A stretch of 64,000 nucleotides of DNA, taken from contig JBGORM010000004.1 in NCBI GenBank assembly GCA_041538185.1, forward strand, positions 62,001-126,000. Reading direction: 5' to 3'. The notes under the pieces are model-generated. The model saw only the letters and a program-made list of their open reading frames with translations, searched no databases and was not told where the DNA came from. This stretch comes from Melioribacteraceae bacterium 4301-Me. Its GTDB lineage: Bacteria > Bacteroidota > Ignavibacteria > Ignavibacteriales > Melioribacteraceae. Each line of letters begins with the position of its first letter. The stretch's first letter is position 1. This document shows positions 35,513 to 43,746 of the stretch, piece after piece. The position numbers and the translations under genes were made by a program.

Positions 35513-35527
35513 TAAGGTGCTTTTTTT
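35500..35527 (+). terminator. Rho-independent terminator after the FadL-like gene
   Basis: GCACCTTA (35500-35507) pairs with TAAGGTGC (35513-35520) over a 5-base loop, followed by seven T (35521-35527). A-rich bases ahead of the stem can pair with the T-run, so it could also work in reverse. Confidence 0.9.
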
Positions 35528-35541
35528 ATTTAGGAGGTTTT

Positions 35542-36495
35542 ATAAAAGGCAAAATCTACAAAATCGAAAGCAAAAATTATTATGTTGTGGACGAGAATGG
35601 CAATGAATTGCGCTGCTTTTTAAGAGGGAAATTTCAAAAAGAGTATAATTTCAAAAAAGACAAGCTTTTTACGTTAGATATTGCTGCAGTAGGTGATATT
35701 GTTGATTTTGAAATTAATGATAGTCATACCGGTGTAATAAATCATATCTACGAAAGAAAAAATTATATATCCAGAAAAGCTCCGAGGATTAAAGGGGCAA
35801 GTACCAGAGGTGAAAGGTTAGAACAAATTATAGCTGCTAACATAGACCAGCTTGTAATAATTACAAGCGTTAAGTTACCTTTGTTTAACAATAAAGCCTT
35901 AGATAGATTAATTGTAATTGGCGAAAGTTCACATGTAGATATAAAAATTGTGATTAACAAAGTTGACCTTGCTGATAATAATGAAGTAAACAAATGGTTT
36001 TCTTTGTATAAAAGTATTGGGTATAATGTAATATTAACTTCAGTAGTTAATAATGTTGGAATAACTGAACTGCGTAAAACTTTGAATGGGAAAATAAATT
36101 TGATATGGGGTCAGTCTGGCGTCGGTAAGTCTTCAATTCTAAATAAATTATATCCTTTTTTAAATTTTAAGGTGGGGAAAATAAGTGATTACACTTACAA
36201 AGGTAAACACACCACAGTAACATCTGTGATAAGAAAAGTAGAACAAAATACATTTGTGATTGATACACCAGGAGTTAGAGAAATTGATCCTTATGGTATC
36301 AAAAAAGAGGACTTAGGTCATTATTTTGTTGAATTTTTACCGTATATAAATGAGTGTAAATTTAATACATGTACACACAATCATGAGCCAGGCTGTGCAG
36401 TATACGAGGCAGTTAATAAAAATCTTATTACAAAAGAAAGGTACGAAAGTTATCTTAACTTGCTTGATACAATTGAAGAAGATTTATTTTACTGA
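35542..36495 (+). CDS. rsgA: Ribosome small-subunit-dependent GTPase A
   Basis: Late 30S assembly GTPase. N-terminal OB fold (GKIYKIESKNYYVV...LRGKF), then the circularly permuted GTPase order: NKVDLAD (G4), GQSGVGKSS (G1/P-loop), TTVTSV and DTPGVREI (G3), followed by the zinc motif CKFNTCTHNHEPGCAV. The first recognisable start, GTG 35587, would cut off the first OB strand. In frame upstream, AGGAGG (35532-35537) stands 4 bases before an ATA at 35542, directly ahead of KGKIYKIES. A rare AUA start, or a single-base difference from ATG, is therefore proposed. About 317 aa. It overlaps the convergent ATP-grasp gene by 7 bp. Confidence 0.93.
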   Translation: MKGKIYKIESKNYYVVDENGNELRCFLRGKFQKEYNFKKDKLFTLDIAAVGDIVDFEINDSHTGVINHIYERKNYISRKAPRIKGASTRGERLEQIIAANIDQLVIITSVKLPLFNNKALDRLIVIGESSHVDIKIVINKVDLADNNEVNKWFSLYKSIGYNVILTSVVNNVGITELRKTLNGKINLIWGQSGVGKSSILNKLYPFLNFKVGKISDYTYKGKHTTVTSVIRKVEQNTFVIDTPGVREIDPYGIKKEDLGHYFVEFLPYINECKFNTCTHNHEPGCAVYEAVNKNLITKERYESYLNLLDTIEEDLFY

Positions 36496-37391
36496 AGTGA
36501 GCTTATTTTATTTTTCATTCTGATGATAAATTCCTTAACAAGTTCGTCTGGAACACCATCTTTATGTTTGGATTTTAATCTCATATCACATTGGTCGTTA
36601 ATATAATCGACCAAAACGAAATCACCTTTTTCAGTTAATGCAATTTCTGTTGAAAAGTAGTCAAGCTTTACTAAGGACGCTAATTTAGTTGCTATTTCTT
36701 CAAGCTTTATAAGATTGTAATTTGTGCGTTCTTCATCATTTATTAAGTTGTATACATGAACCTTATCGTCCCACCAAGTTGGTATGGCTTTGTCAAAAAA
36801 CCAAAAAACTCTGAACCAAGCGCGTTTTCCCATAATTAACTTAGGACGAACTATCTCTTGGATTAAATAAACTTCGTACGGATATTTTTGTCTTTCTTGT
36901 TGTATGTCTTCAAGGCTCTTTGCATTTAGTATAACACCCTCGCCGCCGCCAGTATCTAATGATGGTTTTATTATAAAAGGCTTCCCAATTTTTGATAAAT
37001 CTTCATCGGAGATATTTAAACTAGTTGATTCATTATATGATGGAACTATAATGCTATTTGGTACAATAAATCCATTATTTATTAATTTATAGTGAATAGC
37101 AGATTTATTTATTGCGCTTTCAACAACTGAATGCGGGTTAATCATAAAAACATTTTTCTGAGTTAAAATAGTTGCTAGTTCGTCATATTTAGCATCTAAA
37201 TCTGAAGCGCGGTCTAAATACGCCTTAAATATAATTTTCTCTTCAGATACCAACTGTGTTACTTCTGATATATTGTGATCTTGGATTAGAAAGGTTGATA
37301 AGCCTTCTTTCTGAAAAACCTCTTCAATGAAGTTTACAAAATCACTATCATAAATCCAAGTGTAGGATACAGCTAAATCAAAAATTTTCAT
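36489..37391 (-). CDS. ATP-grasp domain protein, substrate unknown
   Basis: 300 residues. The N-terminal pre-ATP-grasp part (about 1-95) is followed by an ATP-grasp fold with KPFIIKPSLDTGGGEGVIL (nucleotide-binding Lys and Gly-rich loop), YLIQEIVRPK, and the metal-ligand end FSTEIALTEKGDFVLVDYINDQCDM. These enzymes join a carboxylate to an amine or thiol through an acyl-phosphate. The family resembles uncharacterised RimK/CPS-like bacterial proteins. ATG 37391 is chosen over an adjoining TTG. It is a single gene convergent with rsgA, so context gives no substrate. Confidence 0.8.
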   Translation of the reverse strand: MKIFDLAVSYTWIYDSDFVNFIEEVFQKEGLSTFLIQDHNISEVTQLVSEEKIIFKAYLDRASDLDAKYDELATILTQKNVFMINPHSVVESAINKSAIHYKLINNGFIVPNSIIVPSYNESTSLNISDEDLSKIGKPFIIKPSLDTGGGEGVILNAKSLEDIQQERQKYPYEVYLIQEIVRPKLIMGKRAWFRVFWFFDKAIPTWWDDKVHVYNLINDEERTNYNLIKLEEIATKLASLVKLDYFSTEIALTEKGDFVLVDYINDQCDMRLKSKHKDGVPDELVKEFIIRMKNKISSLQ

Positions 37392-37461
37392 CAACTAAGT
37401 TAAAAGTATAAATTAAGATGCAAAAATAAAAAAATTATGATTCTCAGTTCAATCAATAGAC

Positions 37462-37492
37462 TTGTTATTAACTATCTTAAAAACTATTTTTT
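37462..37492 (+). promoter_or_regulatory. Predicted -33/-7 promoter of the TPR-DUF4292-envC operon
   Basis: TTG (37462-37464), 20 bases, then TATTTTTT (37485-37492). It lies 23 bp before the ATG; no Shine-Dalgarno sequence is evident in the short leader. Confidence 0.5.
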
Positions 37493-37515
37493 CGAACGAT
37501 TTTAACAAATAATCA

Positions 37516-39330
37516 ATGAGAAACATTCTATACATACTAATCTTAATAAGCGTAGTTGGTTGTGCCACAGCAGATGTAACAAATGAGCACTACGATGCCA
37601 ACTCATATAAAAATAATTCAATTACTGTAACTGATTCGAAAAAAATTGCTTTAAGTAAGTTTATTGATGCGTCAATTAATGAACAAGAAGGATACCTTGA
37701 ACGAGCTGCTAAATTATATCAAGAAGCATTAAGTTATGATTCTAATGCAGCAGGCATTTTTTATTCTTTAGGCAAAGTTTATTATAAATTAAATAAGCTA
37801 TCCAATGCACTTAGTTCATCAGAAAAAGCCGTAAAGCTTTCACCTCGTAATACTGAATTTTTATTTTTGCTTGCTACAATATATTCTGCTGCACATGTGC
37901 CAGATTCTGCTGCTGTTTATTATCAAAAAATTATTTCAATTGATTCTGCAAATCTTCAATCTTATTATGGCTTAGCTGAACAATATGAGGTAAATAAACC
38001 AGCTCAAGCTTTAGAGATTTACGAAAAATTGTTAAAAATGGTTGGGCCCGATTGGAACTTACTTGTTCGAATTGCAGATTTAAATGAGCGTCTTGGCAAT
38101 ATTGATGCTACTATTAAAACTGTAGAGGACCTGCTTAAATTAGATCCCTCCAATCTTAATTTAACTAAAATGTTAGTCTCATCTTATATAAAAACTAAAA
38201 AAACGAAGGATGCGATTAAGATAATAAATGAACAACTATCTAGCTTTCCGGATGATAATGACCTTATGGAATTAAAAGCTCAAGCTTACATGACAGAAGG
38301 CAATTATGAATTGGCCTGCAATACTTATTTGCAAATTATAAAAAATAAAAATATTCCTTTCGAGAAAAAGTTTCAGATAGGCTCCTCATTCTTTTTTGCA
38401 GTTCAACAAGACTCAACCAATTTAAAGTTGGCCAAAGAGATTTTTCAAGAGATTAATAAAGATACAGTTGACTGGCAGGTGAATGCATATCTTGGAGAAA
38501 TTGCCATTAGAGAAAAAGATGACACCTCGGCAATAAATTATTTTAAAGTTGCTGTTAAATTAGCTGAATGGAATTCGCAACTGTGGAGCCGATTAGGCGG
38601 ATTACTTTTCGATAAAGGCAAATATAAAGAAGCTATTGAACAGATGTCAGTGGCAATTGATAAGTTTCCTAATGATTTTACAATTAATTTAATTTACGGA
38701 TTATCTCTTTCCCAAGATAATCAATATTCGAAAGCTGAGGTTTATCTTGATAGAGCTCTTAAAATAAAATCTAATGACCTAATGGCGCTTATTGCAATGG
38801 GGTTTACTCTTAACCAACTTAAAAAAGAAGATGATGCATTAATTTATTTAAATAAAGCTCTTGCAATTGACCCCAAAAATCTTCAGGCTATTAGTATTGC
38901 TGCTTTAATTTATGAAAGCAGAAAAATGTATAACATTTCAGACTCTTTATATGCAAATGCTCTTTCTGTTGACTCTAACAACGCGCTAATCTTGAACAAT
39001 TATGCTTATTCACTTTCTGTACGCGGCAAAGACCTCGATAAAGCATTTGAAATGTCAAAAAAATCTTTGGAGGCAGAGCCTAACAATTCATCTTACTTAG
39101 ATACTTTTGGATGGATTTATTTTAAGAAAGGTGACTATTTAAAAGCGAAACAATACATTGAAAAGTCAATTTCAATTGATGATAAAAGTGGTACAGTTTT
39201 CGACCACTTGGGTGATGTATATTTTAAACTTGGTGAAAAAGATAAAGCTATTAAAAACTGGCAAAAAGCACTTGAGCTCGACCCAAGCATAGAAAATTTA
39301 AAAGAAAAAATAGATAAAGGTAGCTTGTGA
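37516..39330 (+). CDS. Tetratricopeptide-repeat lipoprotein
   Basis: 604 residues. MRNILYILILISVVGC is a lipoprotein signal (Cys 16). The remainder is a run of roughly a dozen TPR units from about residue 45 to the end (e.g. LERAAKLYQEALSYDSNAAG, AIEQMSVAIDKFPNDF, ALIYLNKALAIDPKNLQAI, AIKNWQKALELDPSIENL). Probably a periplasmic scaffold on the outer or inner membrane. Its stop overlaps the GTG of the DUF4292 gene. TPR-DUF4292-M23 operons recur in Bacteroidota, suggesting a joint role in envelope or peptidoglycan work. Confidence 0.88.
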   Translation: MRNILYILILISVVGCATADVTNEHYDANSYKNNSITVTDSKKIALSKFIDASINEQEGYLERAAKLYQEALSYDSNAAGIFYSLGKVYYKLNKLSNALSSSEKAVKLSPRNTEFLFLLATIYSAAHVPDSAAVYYQKIISIDSANLQSYYGLAEQYEVNKPAQALEIYEKLLKMVGPDWNLLVRIADLNERLGNIDATIKTVEDLLKLDPSNLNLTKMLVSSYIKTKKTKDAIKIINEQLSSFPDDNDLMELKAQAYMTEGNYELACNTYLQIIKNKNIPFEKKFQIGSSFFFAVQQDSTNLKLAKEIFQEINKDTVDWQVNAYLGEIAIREKDDTSAINYFKVAVKLAEWNSQLWSRLGGLLFDKGKYKEAIEQMSVAIDKFPNDFTINLIYGLSLSQDNQYSKAEVYLDRALKIKSNDLMALIAMGFTLNQLKKEDDALIYLNKALAIDPKNLQAISIAALIYESRKMYNISDSLYANALSVDSNNALILNNYAYSLSVRGKDLDKAFEMSKKSLEAEPNNSSYLDTFGWIYFKKGDYLKAKQYIEKSISIDDKSGTVFDHLGDVYFKLGEKDKAIKNWQKALELDPSIENLKEKIDKGSL

Positions 39331-40112
39331 ATAAAAAAAATATTTATACAATATTTCCTCTGTTAATTATTATAGTGCTTCAAGCGTGTGTACCTTCTAA
39401 ACCAATTAAAGAAGAACTAATCTTATCTTCAGATAGATTAGTGAAAAAATTAGAGGCAAATCGACGTCAAATAAAAACTTTTCGAGGTACTGGCGTACTT
39501 TCAATCGAAACACCTCTGTTAAATGCTAAAAGTAATTTTGAAGTGTTAATTAAAAAGCCCGACTCTGTAAAAGTCTCTTTTTTTGGACCATTTGGGATTG
39601 ACCTTGCTCAATCATTAATAACTAACAATACTTTTCAATTTTATGATGTTATTAATAATAGATTATTCACAGGCAAACTGGAAGAAGATGTAATTAAACA
39701 AATACTAAAAGTGGATATCAGTTTTGATGAACTTATAGATGCATTAATCGGATCTGTTAACTTAACTGATAAACTTAGACGTGAGCCCGATAAATACCAA
39801 GCTGAATCAAGCTTTTATAAATTGTCTTATTTAGACAGCCTTTACAACAGAGAATATATTTATGTTGTACAAAGCGATAATTTATCAATTCGAGATTACA
39901 AAATAGTAAATATGCCTTCTGATTTAGTTTTAGAAGGTGTTTACAGCAACTTTAAAGATTTTGACCAAGTGCCTTTGCCATATAATATTTTATTAAACTA
40001 TAAAGAAAAAAATCAAAAACTTGTCATTGAATACCGGAATATCTCTGTTAACCAAAATGTTGAAAACTTAAAAATCGAACTGCCACCAGATGTAAAACGA
40101 ATAGAATGGTAA
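39327..40112 (+). CDS. DUF4292-family lipoprotein (LolB/LolA-like fold likely)
   Basis: 261 residues. Signal MNKKNIYTIFPLLIIIVLQAC with a Cys at 21. The body contains an alpha-beta pattern KTFRGTGVLSIETPLLNAKSNFEVLIKKPDSVKVSFFGPFGIDLAQ, characteristic of DUF4292, which is thought to have the lipoprotein-binding LolA/LolB fold. GTG start at 39327 in a GTGA overlap with the TPR gene, and ATG of the next gene overlaps its end. If LolB-like, it could take lipoproteins to the outer membrane, but this is inferred from fold only. Confidence 0.8.
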   Translation: MNKKNIYTIFPLLIIIVLQACVPSKPIKEELILSSDRLVKKLEANRRQIKTFRGTGVLSIETPLLNAKSNFEVLIKKPDSVKVSFFGPFGIDLAQSLITNNTFQFYDVINNRLFTGKLEEDVIKQILKVDISFDELIDALIGSVNLTDKLRREPDKYQAESSFYKLSYLDSLYNREYIYVVQSDNLSIRDYKIVNMPSDLVLEGVYSNFKDFDQVPLPYNILLNYKEKNQKLVIEYRNISVNQNVENLKIELPPDVKRIEW

Positions 40113-41314
40113 AGAAAAGAAATATTGCCTTAATATTCGTTCTTGTTATTCAGCAATCTTTCTTTTCGCAGATTAATGATTCACTCAGGACAAAAAATAT
40201 TGAACTTAGGGAATTAAGAGAAAAAATATCCGCTTTAGAATCTGAATTAAAATCAAAATCTCAAAAAGAAAAAGAATCTTTACAGGTGCTTGAGAAAATT
40301 TCTTATCAAAACTTATTGCTTAATAAACTTATAAATAAGCTTATCCACGAAGAAAACTCAAAGCAAAAAGATATAGAACTTACTCAATTAAGTATTGATT
40401 CCGTAAATCAAAGAATTAACAATCTCCAGAAAAATTATAGTAAATACATTGTTTGGTTATATAAGAATATGGGATTACCCTTTCTAAGCTACTTTTTCAA
40501 TTCTTCTTCTTTTAATCAAACATTAATTCGTTATAAGTATTTGAATTACATAAGCGCAAAAAGTAAAGAGACAGTAGATAATTTGAAAAGTAGCAAAAAG
40601 TTATTGGGTAATTTAATGGAGAAATTAAATAAAGAACTGTTAGAAAAAGAAGCTTACATTGCACAAAAGCAGAAAGAACAATCGTTACTTCATGAGAAGG
40701 AAACACAAAGGAAAAAAATAATTGAAATGCTTAGAAATGATCAATCTGCTATATCAAGTGAAATAGCAGATAAAAGAAAAGCTGAAATTGAAATAAAAAG
40801 TATTATAGCACGCTTAATTGAAAAAGAGAGGAAACAAAAATCAAACTTTTTGGAAAAGAAAATAACAAATCCAAGTTATAGCTCTTATTATGATTATGAT
40901 AAACTGACCAGCTTTGCTGACTTAAAAGGCAAATTAAATTGGCCTGTAAAAAGCGGTAAGATTGTTAGAAAATTTGGTGAAAATAAAAATGAGAGGCTGA
41001 ATACAATAACTCTTAATTATGGAATAGATGTTAACGTGAAAGGCAATGAAGAAGTTTATGCTGTTGCAAATGGGATAGTATCTGCAATTGATTGGATACC
41101 CGGCTATGGCAGTGTTTTAATAATAACTCACAAAGGTGAATTTAGAACTGTCTATGGGCATTTAATAGATATAAAAGTTTCTGAAGGCGATGAAGTGGAA
41201 GCTGGTACATTGCTGGGTGAAGTAAGTGATAGCTTAGAAGGTAATATTCTGCATTTTGAAATATGGAACGAACGAAATTTTCAAAATCCTGAAACCTGGC
41301 TTACTAAAAAATAA
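40106..41314 (+). CDS. EnvC-like murein hydrolase activator (coiled coil plus degenerate LytM/M23)
   Basis: 402 residues. A signal peptide (about 1-22, ending FFSQ) is followed by a long coiled coil (about 25-260) and a C-terminal M23/LytM domain (about 275-402). Active LytM enzymes have H-x-x-x-D; here the position reads NYGIDV, with Asn in place of the His, while GHL and LHFEIW remain. Loss of one zinc ligand is typical of EnvC/NlpD factors, which activate amidases rather than cut peptidoglycan. It is the third gene of the TPR-DUF4292 operon. An Asp-based or weak hydrolase cannot be excluded. Confidence 0.87.
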   Translation: MVKKRNIALIFVLVIQQSFFSQINDSLRTKNIELRELREKISALESELKSKSQKEKESLQVLEKISYQNLLLNKLINKLIHEENSKQKDIELTQLSIDSVNQRINNLQKNYSKYIVWLYKNMGLPFLSYFFNSSSFNQTLIRYKYLNYISAKSKETVDNLKSSKKLLGNLMEKLNKELLEKEAYIAQKQKEQSLLHEKETQRKKIIEMLRNDQSAISSEIADKRKAEIEIKSIIARLIEKERKQKSNFLEKKITNPSYSSYYDYDKLTSFADLKGKLNWPVKSGKIVRKFGENKNERLNTITLNYGIDVNVKGNEEVYAVANGIVSAIDWIPGYGSVLIITHKGEFRTVYGHLIDIKVSEGDEVEAGTLLGEVSDSLEGNILHFEIWNERNFQNPETWLTKK

Positions 41315-41370
41315 TTTGTGCAGTCTAAATTTTTTATCTTTACCGAAAATATTACTAACAAAAAGTTAAA

Positions 41371-42714
41371 ATGCTCATGCTAAAAAAAATTGCACTGTTT
41401 GTTATAGTATTCTATTTTAATTCTAATGCACAATTCTACCAACTGCATCAGGATGAAGCTTTAATGCAAGGCGGTTTAGGTATAATTTGGATTAACGGTG
41501 CTCCAAATTACGGTTTAAGACTTTTCCCAGAAATTCAATTTAATAATATTGGTATAGGTTTGGACCTTCATCTGGAGTATACCCCAGATGGTAAATTACG
41601 AGAAGAAAATTTTAATGAATTTTCTGATTACTTAAGCATATTAAGATATATAAGATATGGCAAAAAGGGCGACCCGCTATATGTTAGATTAGGAAGCTTA
41701 GATTATGCAACACTTGGATATGGAAATATTATGTACATGTATAACAATAGTCCAAGTTTTGATTCTAAAAAGGTTGGCTTAGAGTTCGATGCAGATTTTA
41801 ATGACTTTGGCTTTGAATCCGTCTATAGCAATTTTGGTCAAGCTGGCCTTATAGGTGTTAGAGGCTTTATTAAGCCGATGCATTTTACTGGCCTATTATA
41901 CACTCCTATTATTGGAAACTTGGAAGTGGGGTTAACAATTGCAAGTGACCAAGATAAAAATGCTGGTGTACTTGCTGGTAATTATGATTTTAACACAGGA
42001 AGTTTTATTCCAACAATTGACGAAGGAGGTGTTACGTTAGTAAGTGTTGATGTTGGATTTCCAATAGTTCATAGCAGTGTTGCTTATTTAGATGCGTACT
42101 TTGATGCCACAAAAATTATAAAGTTTGGCAGCGGCGCAGCAATTGGATTGATGTTGAACTTGAAAGGCATTGGTTTGGCCGATGTGAAAGCTCGCTTGGA
42201 AAGAAGATTTAATGGCAATAATTATATCCCTTCGTATTTTAATTCTCTTTATGAAATAGAAAGATTTAATTTAGATAAAACAAATGGAATTGTTAAAAGC
42301 AAAATCCAACAATTAAAAGAAGCAGTTAATCAGTCTAATGGCTATTATGGCGAGTTGTATGCTAATGTTTTGGGATTGTTTAATGTGTTAGGTAGTTTTC
42401 AAAAATTAGATAATGTTGCCGAAAGCGGAATACTTCATTTGTACACCCAAATTGCTCCAACTGATTTCCCTTATATTTTCAGGGCTGGTTACGATAAAAC
42501 AGCAGTTAGAAACTTTTCAGACATTTTTAAGCTTGATGAACGCTCTTACTTTTACTCAGAACTTGGATACAGAGTGATGAATTATATTGTTCTTTCGATG
42601 GTCTATTATTGGACTTATACTCCGGTTAGAGATGAGAATAAAAACATTATTGGATATAAACCCCAAAAAAGGGTAGAGCCAAGAATTTCATTTTACTATC
42701 CTTTAGATTTTTAG
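41371..42714 (+). CDS. Exported probable outer-membrane protein, unknown function
   Basis: 447 residues; no family recognised. Signal peptide MLMLKKIALFVIVFYFNSNAQ, then an N-terminal LMQGGLGIIWINGAPNYGLRLFPEIQFNNIGIGLDLHLEY segment. Barrel-like strands with Gly and aromatic residues continue to a C-terminus ending SFYYPLDF (terminal Phe, as in many outer-membrane barrels). The centre has a helical stretch (SKIQQLKEAVNQSNGYYGELYANVLG). ATG 41371 or 41377 are both possible. It follows envC by 56 bp and may be cotranscribed. Confidence 0.72.
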   Translation: MLMLKKIALFVIVFYFNSNAQFYQLHQDEALMQGGLGIIWINGAPNYGLRLFPEIQFNNIGIGLDLHLEYTPDGKLREENFNEFSDYLSILRYIRYGKKGDPLYVRLGSLDYATLGYGNIMYMYNNSPSFDSKKVGLEFDADFNDFGFESVYSNFGQAGLIGVRGFIKPMHFTGLLYTPIIGNLEVGLTIASDQDKNAGVLAGNYDFNTGSFIPTIDEGGVTLVSVDVGFPIVHSSVAYLDAYFDATKIIKFGSGAAIGLMLNLKGIGLADVKARLERRFNGNNYIPSYFNSLYEIERFNLDKTNGIVKSKIQQLKEAVNQSNGYYGELYANVLGLFNVLGSFQKLDNVAESGILHLYTQIAPTDFPYIFRAGYDKTAVRNFSDIFKLDERSYFYSELGYRVMNYIVLSMVYYWTYTPVRDENKNIIGYKPQKRVEPRISFYYPLDF

Positions 42715-42896
42715 TAGAGATGACATAATAGTATAAAGAAAATTAACATTCTAAAATTCATTATAAATACTTGTTTTAACCTACATTAGTTACAGCTTGT
42801 CGATCCGAAGGGCAAATCATGAAGTGTGGGAATCCACCCACGAAGTGGTGGATTCCAATTTTCCTAACCTGCCAGCATGCTGGTGGAAAATTTGGG
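42715..42896. repeat. Intergenic repeat block: dispersed repeat copy C and a palindrome
   Basis: The block at 42815-42857 (AATCATGAAGTGTGGGAATC...GAAGTGGTGGATTCC) is related to copies A and B. It is followed by CCAGCATGCTGG (42872-42883), a perfect 12-bp palindrome flanked by TTTTCC / GGAAAA. This may act as a transcription barrier between the two convergent genes. Confidence 0.5.
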
Positions 42897-43544
42897 TTAA
42901 ATATTTTTCTTGACGAACTCTTTTAACTCATCTACGGTGTAAAAAATATAATCGCTGTCCATTGAAAGTACTTCATCTTTTGCATAACTATCCCACACTA
43001 CACTTGCAATTTTAATGCCCGCCTTTTTAGAGGCCAAAATATCTGCAGGTGAATCGCCAATCATTAATACTCTGCTTCGCTGTAAGTTAAAATGGTCTAT
43101 AAACTTATTTATTCCTTCTGGAGAAGGTTTATGTTCTTTTACATCATCGCTGGTAATTATCATATCGAAGTATTGGTCAACTTCAATAAATTTTAATGTA
43201 ATCTCGGTGGTCTTTTTACCTTTGCCTGTGAATATTGCCAGAGGTAGTCCTTTTGATTTAATTAAGCGTATTACTTCAATTATGCCAGGGTAAACATCGA
43301 CCATTTCACTATGCTTACTCGAATAAAAATTATAATAATCCTTTTTCGCTTCTTCAAAATAATCTTTCATCCAGCTTTTAAGTATTACTTCTTCGCTTGG
43401 TCCAAATAATGAAATTATTTCTTCGTTGGTAAATTTTTTGTTTAAGTATTTCTCTGCTACATGATTAAATGAAGCAAAAATTAATTCGTTTGTTGATGTT
43501 AATGTCCCATCAATGTCGAAAATAAATGCATCAAAATTTCTCAT
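42897..43544 (-). CDS. HAD-superfamily hydrolase, phosphoglycolate phosphatase-like
   Basis: 215-residue cytoplasmic phosphatase. HAD motifs: FDIDGTLTST (nucleophile and acid Asp), a helical cap, IFTGKGKKTTEI (Ser/Thr motif, here T), the Lys in EHKPSPEGI and MIGDSPADILASKKAG. The cap (C1 type, LFGPSEEVILKSWM) resembles Gph/PpaX. Substrate could be 2-phosphoglycolate, pyrophosphate or another small phosphate. Single gene, convergent with the preceding outer-membrane protein gene. Confidence 0.9.
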   Translation of the reverse strand: MRNFDAFIFDIDGTLTSTNELIFASFNHVAEKYLNKKFTNEEIISLFGPSEEVILKSWMKDYFEEAKKDYYNFYSSKHSEMVDVYPGIIEVIRLIKSKGLPLAIFTGKGKKTTEITLKFIEVDQYFDMIITSDDVKEHKPSPEGINKFIDHFNLQRSRVLMIGDSPADILASKKAGIKIASVVWDSYAKDEVLSMDSDYIFYTVDELKEFVKKNI

Positions 43545-43746
43545 TTGGTTCTCAATTTTTACTTTTTACGAGTAACAAATTTAATGAAAAAGGAAGTTTA
43601 GGAGAATAATATTGATTTGTTAACATATCATGTTTTTATAGTATAACCTAACATGCCAAAAATCAGATTTACAAAAATATCTCTTAGTTCTTATTCTATA
43701 CAAAAATTATTGGTGAGATAATTTTTTGCTTCCGATATAAGCGCTT

